Assembly (NCBI GenBank): GCA_028386065.3
Contig: JAKUCV010001933.1
Coordinates: forward strand, 62,001-126,000
Source: Turnera subulata
Lineage: Eukaryota > Streptophyta > Magnoliopsida > Malpighiales > Passifloraceae
Length of the DNA: 64,000 bases
Reading direction: 5' to 3'
The translations under genes were made by a program, and so were the position numbers. Positions 57,483 to 64,000 of this stretch are shown here, piece after piece. Within the stretch, counting starts at the first letter, position 1. Each line of letters opens with the position of its first letter. The notes under the pieces are model-generated. The model was not told the origin of the DNA. It made no database searches and was given only the letters and a program-made list of their open reading frames with translations.

Positions 57483-60400
57483 ATGAAGGCAAGTGTTGCT
57501 CCAACAACAAGTGCCAGCTTGAGGAGCAATACTCACTTCAATTTCAACTCCTGTCAACGAAGCAATCCCTTCTCTTTGCCAACCACAACCAAGAGAAGAA
57601 CCACATTACTAACAGTAAGAGCCAGCAAAACTAGCAAGAAAGATGAGAAAGACATTAAAGGTCAAGATGGCAATAAACCTCCTGCATACAACGAGAGCAG
57701 CACCAAAAAGCAGCAGCAGCAGCAGCAAGAACAACAACAACAACAATCCCTTCTAAGCTTGGAGGATGTGAACCCAGTAGGACTGGGGAGGAAGTCAAGG
57801 CAGATATTCGATGAGGTGTGGAGGAAGTTCTCAGGGTTGGGCCAGATATCAAGAACAACCCTTGATGCTGACCAGGAAGCACTGGATGCAATGCTGATGA
57901 AGGGAGGACCCATGTGCGAGTTCGCCATCCCTGGGGCACAGAACACCACTGTGCTTGTGGTTGGTGCCACCAGTCGCATTGGACGCATTGTTGTTAGGAA
58001 GCTGATGCTCAGGGGTTATACCGTCAAGGCTCTAGTGAGGAAGAATGATGAGGAGGTGGTGAACATGTTGCCAAGGTCAGTGGAGATTGTGGTTGGTGAC
58101 GTTGGTGATCCTTCCACACTTAAGCCTGCTGTAGAAGGCTGCAACAAGATCATCTATTGTGCCACTGCTCGTTCCACCATCACCGGTGATCTTGTCAGAG
58201 TTGATCAGCAAGGGGTTTCCAACCTCACCAAAGCATTGCAGGTAATCTCCTCATTTTCATTTTCAATGTTAAAATATTGTGCTGATGCCTTGACGTTTCA
58301 TGGTGCTCCTATTGTTCATCTCCAACGAAATTGAAATTCTTTTTTGCAATGTCTAATCTAATTGTATAGGACTATAACAACAAACTAGCACAACTACGAG
58401 CAGGCAAAAGCAGCAAAAGCAAACTTTTGATTGCCAAGTTTAAAAAAGAAGATTCATTGAATGGCTGGGAAGTTCGTCAGGGGACGTATTTCCAGGATGC
58501 GCTTGCTTCAAAGTTCGACGGAGGGATGGATGCTACATTCGAGTTCACGGAGACTGGAGAAGCAGTTTTCTCTGGTATAAGGGACTGGACATAGCTCTTC
58601 TTTAATGCTACTCTGGTTTTGAAAAGAATACAGCATTTACAATTTACATTTATGGCTCTTCCTACTATGCTTACTCTGACTCTGTTTCAAAATTAAACGT
58701 AGGATATGTTTACACTAGAGGAGGTTATGTTGAACTGTCAAAAAAGCTTTCACTTCCTCTGGGTTACACTCTTGACAGGTACATACTATTAGAAAAATCA
58801 ATGGCCCTTGTATAACTGCGTTATGGCTGTCATTATTCTTTATTATGGTTAGTCCTTTCCCCGGAAATTTCATTGCTTATATGGATTCCATGCTAAGAAA
58901 CTTTGGTACTTAGGTATGAAGGGCTAGTGCTATCAGTTGGTGGGAATGGGAGATCTTATGTTGTAATTCTTGAAGCTGGTCCTTCAGCTGATACAACTCA
59001 AAGCAAATTGTATTTTGCAAGAATCAATACCAAAGCAGGATTTTGTAGGGTAAGGATAGCTAATTCCAATCTCTCTTGGAATTTAGAGAGCCTTGATTTT
59101 TTCTAGTGCTACTAGGGACTATCCAACTTTTTGCTATGTTAACATACATTAGAGGTCATAGTTTAAGTCCATATATCCATGGTTTTGTAATTGGCAGGTC
59201 AGGGTGCCATTTTCGTCCTTCCGCCCTGTAAAACCAGATGACCCACCATTGGATCCATTCCTTGTGCACACATTGACCATTCGCTTTGAACCTCGAAGAC
59301 AGGTATGCCTAGCTACTGTCTACTTTTGATGAATGAAACTTTTGTTTCTAAATGACTATGTAATACATTGTTTGAGCAACAAAATATTAGTACATGGAAT
59401 TTCAAACAATTATTCAAGGTGTTGACAATCTATTTGCCATGAAACATAATGAGATGCGAGTAAGTATGAGCTTTATGGGGAGGACATGCATGCTTTTTTT
59501 TGTATTAGAGCTAATTTTATGCTCCTAAAACCGTTGTATTTTTTTCTTCAAAACCAATGACCAAGCTTCTTTTGGATCTTAGCACTTGAAATGAATTTTT
59601 TTTAAGCATAACTTTATAGTTGGTGTTTTTTTTTGCTGCAATTTTTAATCATGCAGTTGAGGTTGACTTTTCATAATAAGTGGAGGGTGATACTTTAGTT
59701 AGCTTTATTGATTGTACTTCTTACTGCAGAGACCAGTTGAAGGACCTGCGAGATCTACAGGAGTAAATCAAGACCTGAGAAGCTTTAAGCTTATATTGGA
59801 ATATATAAAAGCCTTGCCAGTAAGTGTTTTAGTTTATTGCATAAAGTTTAGGCTTTAGTTTACTTTGTACCCGATCTGCAATGCTGAATCAGCCAGATAT
59901 AACTTGTGAACAATTAAATGCACTGCTGGAAATTCGGAGTCCAATCCATTATAATACTCTTTATGCACATAAGATTATGCAACAAAATTGTTTTGTTCTT
60001 TCTACTTTTCTCATTAGAGGCTAAAATTGTATTTCGCAATCAATGTCCTGCAGACTGGCCAAGAAACAGACTTTGTCTTGGTCTCATGCACAGGATTAGG
60101 GGTGGAACCTACCAGGAGGGAGCAAGTTCTGAAAGCTAAGAGGGTTAGAATTCATTCTTGGGTTTTTCCATTTTCTATCCTGGAATTACTCTCTGTTACT
60201 ATGTCTTTCATTTGCATAACTATGATTGATGTCTTCGATCATAATCTTCCAGGCCGGAGAAGACGCACTAAGGAGATCAGGTCTTGGATACACAATTGTA
60301 CGCCCAGGCCCCCTCAAGGTAGTTCATGTTCTCAGAATCTTTCTGCTATTGTGAGTTCATCTTTCGTAGCCAGTGAAGAAGAAAGTATGAGAGAAGAAAA

Positions 60401-61204
60401 TATGAGAGACTTTACTACCGATGAAATTGCTGATGAGCTCAGCTCTGTGAAATAGAATTATTTGATGTAATATATCATACTAAATAATGCTACATCCACT
60501 TCTCGGTAGCAAGTTTATGGCTGTTCCATTAGTAGTTAGGGATATATAAAGCTCCCTTAGAAACATTTACTGGACTATGGTAATTGCAAAAGTCAATTTT
60601 GTCGGTTTCATCCATCATGGCTATTTCCTCTGCAAAAATTAACGGAGATTCCTTCTTTCAGGAGGAGCCTGGTGGGCAACGAGCACTCATATTTGATCAA
60701 GGAAACAGGATTACTCAGGTTTTAACTTAGTCTTATTTTGGAATGCCGTTGACAACAGCATCATACTTGCTGCAAGTCCTAATCATATTCATTTTTTCAG
60801 GGCATTAGCTGTGCTGATGTTGCTGATATCTGTGTGAAGGCACTGCATGATTCAACTGCAAGAAACAAGAGCTTTGATGTGGGTATCAACGTTTTTTATT
60901 TACTTGCCAGGATCCTCTTTTTTTATATTTCCTGGAGATGGATTAATTTAATTTGTATTATGCGCAGGTGTGTTACGAATATGTTGCTGAGGAAGGCAGG
61001 GAACTATATGAGCTGGTAAGGAGAATACCAATAGGTTTATAGCGTTACAACGGAAACTTAGATGATCCATGTTTTCTCTCTAGTAGACTTGCAAAAGCTT
61101 GAACTGAGACTATCATTCTCTTCTCTTTGCAGGTTGCCCACCTTCCTGATAAAGCAAACAACTATTTGACACCAGCTCTTTCCGCTCTCGAGAAAAATAC
61201 TTGA
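57483..61204 (+). CDS. HCF173: HCF173-like chloroplast psbA translation factor
   Basis: Twelve exons: 57483-58241, 58370-58574, 58703-58778, 58914-59049, 59198-59302, 59730-59819, 60054-60143, 60253-60318, 60662-60718, 60801-60878, 60968-61015 and 61133-61204, giving 593 residues. The start is the ATG at 57483 (MKASVAPTTSASL); upstream in-frame codons lack an ATG. The N-terminal 70 residues are Ser/Thr/Lys-rich, fitting a chloroplast transit peptide, and are followed by a glutamine run. Then DVNPVGLGRKSRQIFDEVW leads to an atypical short-chain dehydrogenase fold with the nucleotide-binding loop VVGATSRIGRIV, split by a CIA30-type domain (YVFTRGGYVELSKKLSLPLG..., YEGLVLSVGGNGRSYVV). In Arabidopsis the protein binds the psbA mRNA leader and is needed for D1 synthesis and photosystem II assembly. 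No lesion was found. Confidence 0.95.
57707..57749 (+). repeat. CAG/CAA-repeat encoding poly-glutamine in HCF173
   Basis: A run of CAG then CAA codons gives seven plus five glutamines around one glutamate, just after the presumed transit peptide. Orthologues I recall have a proline/serine-rich stretch here instead, so this is a lineage-specific low-complexity insertion. Confidence 0.85.
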
Positions 61205-62264
61205 TTTCCAAGCAAAACAAACAAAAAAAAAAAATCTCTTTTCTTTTGATCTCTATTTCCATTAAAACCATGTCTTTTTTTGTCCCTATACCCATTCAGT
61301 GCTAACCTTTTATAGAGTACCTACCATACGTTTCTGTTTTTGTAGCTTCATGTGTAAATGAAATGTAAAAGCCAGTACTACTCTTCATATATCTATGTAT
61401 ACACCAAACTGTATATTGCATTACTCCATGATGTGCAAAGTGTTCTTCTTTATGGCAATCAAGAAATTGGAGTATAATGAGAAACATCAATGCCAAGTAC
61501 ACCAGAAGCTGCAGGTTCAGGAAACGTCTCAAGTGTTTTTATTATTTCACAGTGAATAATCTTCCTTCAGCAACATTACTATTGGTTTTTGGCAGTCTCT
61601 GAAAAAGGAACTTATAAATCGCTGAATCAATGCCTACTGAAAATGAAATTCTCATTGCATTTGACAGAGATTTGGAAACTGATTACGACAGACGCTGCAA
61701 TTTTTTTCCTCTGCATAACAACCGTAACATGAATGTTACCAAGCAATGAAGTTTGTAGCTAATGTAAATGCCAGTATATTATGTAAGCACAAAATAGTTC
61801 TATAAAGCCATATAATAATTAGTAACCACACTTTCATTAAGACTATACCGATCAAATTTTATCACTAAAAGGATCATAAAAGAGTGGTTATCACTTTTTG
61901 GAGTGCAAATGACAGCAGGATACATTTGATAATAACTACGCTTCCTGTTCCAACTCTTAGGTCCTGTCTGTCTCTAAGATGATCCAAAATACAGCAAACT
62001 AGTGACTTTTGGTCTTTCCCTCTACAAGCAAACTTATTTAACAGGCCACCATACCTGACACGTGGACACTGCACGAGCACAACTAATATTTTTCACAAAG
62101 CAACGACCCCCCATGAGACCACTAGTGTGCTCTATCTACTTGTAAGTTAAACTCAAAAGGGATAAGGAAAAACTAAGATAGTAGTGGATGGTCCCTTTTT
62201 AATTTGGTTGGCTGTTGAAAATGAAGGGGGGAAATGAATTTGAGAAGCATCAGAATATAGCATA
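61205..62264. other. Intergenic between HCF173 and the small plastid-type gene
   Basis: HCF173 trailer (a poly-A run at about 61224, AT-rich) followed by spacer. No coding signal was recognised. Confidence 0.5.
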
Positions 62265-63501
62265 ATGCAAATTCATGCCCCCAGTTGGGTGCTTTATAGA
62301 CCCACATTGCGTTTTGCTGCGACCAATCTCCACAAGACTGCAGATCACAGCACCAGCCATACAACTAGAGCCAGCAGCAGCAGGTGCGGCCTGGCCATTA
62401 CAAGCTTGTTTGCAGCTTGTGCAGTTTTTGTGTCAGCAGCTGGGGCTATTGAGGCACCCCAACAGCAGCAGGAACTAGACTCAGAAACACTATCCAACAT
62501 CCCACAACAGTTGTCCGGTGAGTGTGCTACCCCCAAAGATTGCAGAAAGGCTAGAATCCAACGTCCCAAGTCGAGAAAAGCTGAGTCATGCACTACCAAG
62601 TGCGTGGGCACCTGCATCCGCGGTGGGGATGGCTCCCCAGGAGAAGGCCCCCTTAATATCAGAAGGTCAGTTTTTGCACTGCATTCATCCTGTTGCTACT
62701 TGAGGGTATTGAACCAATCTTGATTGCAAAAATCAAACTGGAAATAACAGTACAAAGGCATTTTCATTTCTTTACTGCATTCCTCCTGTTGTTACTTGGG
62801 GTGTAGAACCAATCTTGATTGCAAAAATCAAACTGCTAAATTGTAAACATCTTATTACCAGCAAACAGTTTTGCAGCGTCACAATGTTCTTACCATTCAT
62901 GGAATACATAAAAACTAATACTTTGTAAAAGTATCACTACAGCAAATGCACATTAGCGGCTATGTAAGAAGATTGATGCTGTATCAATGTGATCTCCATT
63001 ACACAAATGTGCTTGGATTGAACTTTGAGTTGTTACTTAAACCTTTCCTGCAGGCCTATAGTAGTTTTCAAGCAAGGATTTCGAAGCCGTCAATACTGGT
63101 ATTTTGCTGCTCCTTAATTTCTACATTACAACAGAAAGGCAAAATGAGAAAAGTTACAGAAATTAGGCCAATTTTGTCCTAAGTCTAGTCAAAATCAGTC
63201 TAAATTGGTATGGTACCTGTTATGTCTTAATATAAGATTTTAGTCAAGATAGTAAATGAGAAGCCTGTGGTTAATATGCTAGAAATTATTTTGGTCTCAT
63301 TTAAAATGCGACATCAAGAGTATAAGTAACACTAGTTTGAAGACTTGCATTCATTCCTTGCAACGCCATCAGATTTAGTTTCTTCAAGTCTAAGCAAGAC
63401 TGCAGCAGGTTGATTGGTGACGATGACTTCTCTTTTTCTGCAGCTTGGTGGAGTGTTCTGATATTTGTAATTTGATTGGAGACGGAGAAGATGGACCTTA
63501 A
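62265..63501 (+). CDS. Small conserved plant protein of unknown function (At1g16730-like)
   Basis: Three exons, 62265-62665, 63054-63098 and 63444-63501, give 167 residues in an unbroken frame. The first 45 residues are Ser/Thr/Arg-rich (chloroplast transit type). They are followed by a hydrophobic segment GLAITSLFAACAVFVSAAGA and then a conserved part, GECATPKDCRKARIQRPKSR, KAESCTTKCVGTCIRGGDGS, PIVVFKQGFRSRQYCLVECS and DICNLIGDGEDGP. The hydrophobic stretch ending in an A-x-A-like sequence could be a lumen-targeting signal or a membrane anchor. Six to eight cysteines are regularly spaced, possibly as disulfides or metal ligands. The position directly after HCF173 matches Arabidopsis At1g16730 as I recall. 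The function is not known. Confidence 0.85.
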
Positions 63502-64000
63502 ATTGTAAATATGTTTTTTTTTAAACCAGAAAATATAGTGGAATATTCATTTTTTTTTCTCTTCAATCTTCATAGTAAAGGAATCATTTCTTCCCGTCTC
63601 ATATTTGCATTCAAGTGTATGCTACCTCAATAATCGAATAGACCGTGTGGTGGAATGAATGTTTTTTTTGTTTCTGGAAACAAACAAAGATTCATCGCTT
63701 GCAAGTTCTTGGATCCACTTACTTATTAATTGACAGTAGGCAAGCATATTGAATGGAGGGGACACTGCTGAATGTGTTAAAATTTGTTGTCACAGTCTCA
63801 AAAAGCAAAATGCCATCATCTATCCACAGAACTACAAGATATTCAATAAAGGCTGCTACTAGTATATTGGCATAAAGCCACGGTTTTGAGAACTTGCTGC
63901 CAATAATATTATGTTAGTAGTAACTCCATAACTTACTTATCCATTGTCCTCTTGAATTTCTCTATAATCTGGAGCGTAGGGGGTTAGCATTTAGTAGGAA
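63502..64000. other. 3' flank at window end
   Basis: Probable 3' untranslated region and downstream AT-rich DNA. Nothing further is recognised before the window ends. Confidence 0.5.

Noticed and set aside
57428..57634. Alternative starts for HCF173 at 57428 and 57435
   Set aside because: These codons are TTG, not ATG. The first ATG of the conserved frame is 57483.

Overview
The window is nuclear DNA from a eudicot plant. The genes have many introns, mostly GT-AG. They match plant-specific families (DUF789, ABCG11-type half transporter, HAC acetyltransferase with TAZ, PHD and ZZ modules, HCF173, a DUF295-type F-box protein), and the intergenic DNA is AT-rich with a Ty1/copia element and small foldback transposons. 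From memory, the gene order resembles Arabidopsis chromosome 1: a DUF789 gene next to ABCG11 (the At1g17830-At1g17840 pair), then EPL, HAC, HCF173 and a small unknown gene (the At1g16690-At1g16730 run). The species cannot be named from the sequence.

Layout, left to right. 1-5.3 kb: an intact DUF789 gene (six coding exons). 5.3-9.4 kb: intergenic DNA with a foldback MITE. 9.4-12.9 kb: an ABCG11-like cuticular lipid exporter (ten exons, one GC-AG intron). 12.9-15.2 kb: AT-rich spacer ending in an 89-bp tandem duplication. 15.2-21.1 kb: Enhancer-of-polycomb-like gene (12 exons). 22.0-23.4 kb: an intact single-exon F-box/DUF295 gene. 23.7-42.3 kb: an accessory island built as a giant inverted repeat with roughly 4.1-4.3 kb arms around a 10-kb centre. 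Each arm carries a broken F-box copy, a broken DUF89 phosphatase gene and an identical 105-codon glycine-rich membrane-protein ORF with a TATA box. The centre holds a second DUF789 gene whose large exon is split by a 5.5-kb Ty1/copia retrotransposon inserted antisense (target duplication GATCT). 42.7-45.2 kb: remnant F-box 3' end and two more small inverted-repeat elements. 45.2-56.1 kb: a 16-exon HAC1-type p300/CBP-like acetyltransferase with a 5'-leader intron and a short uORF. 57.5-61.2 kb: HCF173-like chloroplast psbA translation factor (12 exons). 62.3-63.5 kb: a small conserved plastid-type protein of unknown function (three exons).

The housekeeping genes look intact: every exon chain I reconstructed by hand keeps frame from start to stop. 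They do not form an operon or a single pathway. EPL and HAC are both linked to histone acetylation. HCF173 and the last gene both look plastid-targeted. The unusual part is the island between EPL and HAC, where inverted duplication, pseudogene formation and a retrotransposon insertion are layered on one another.
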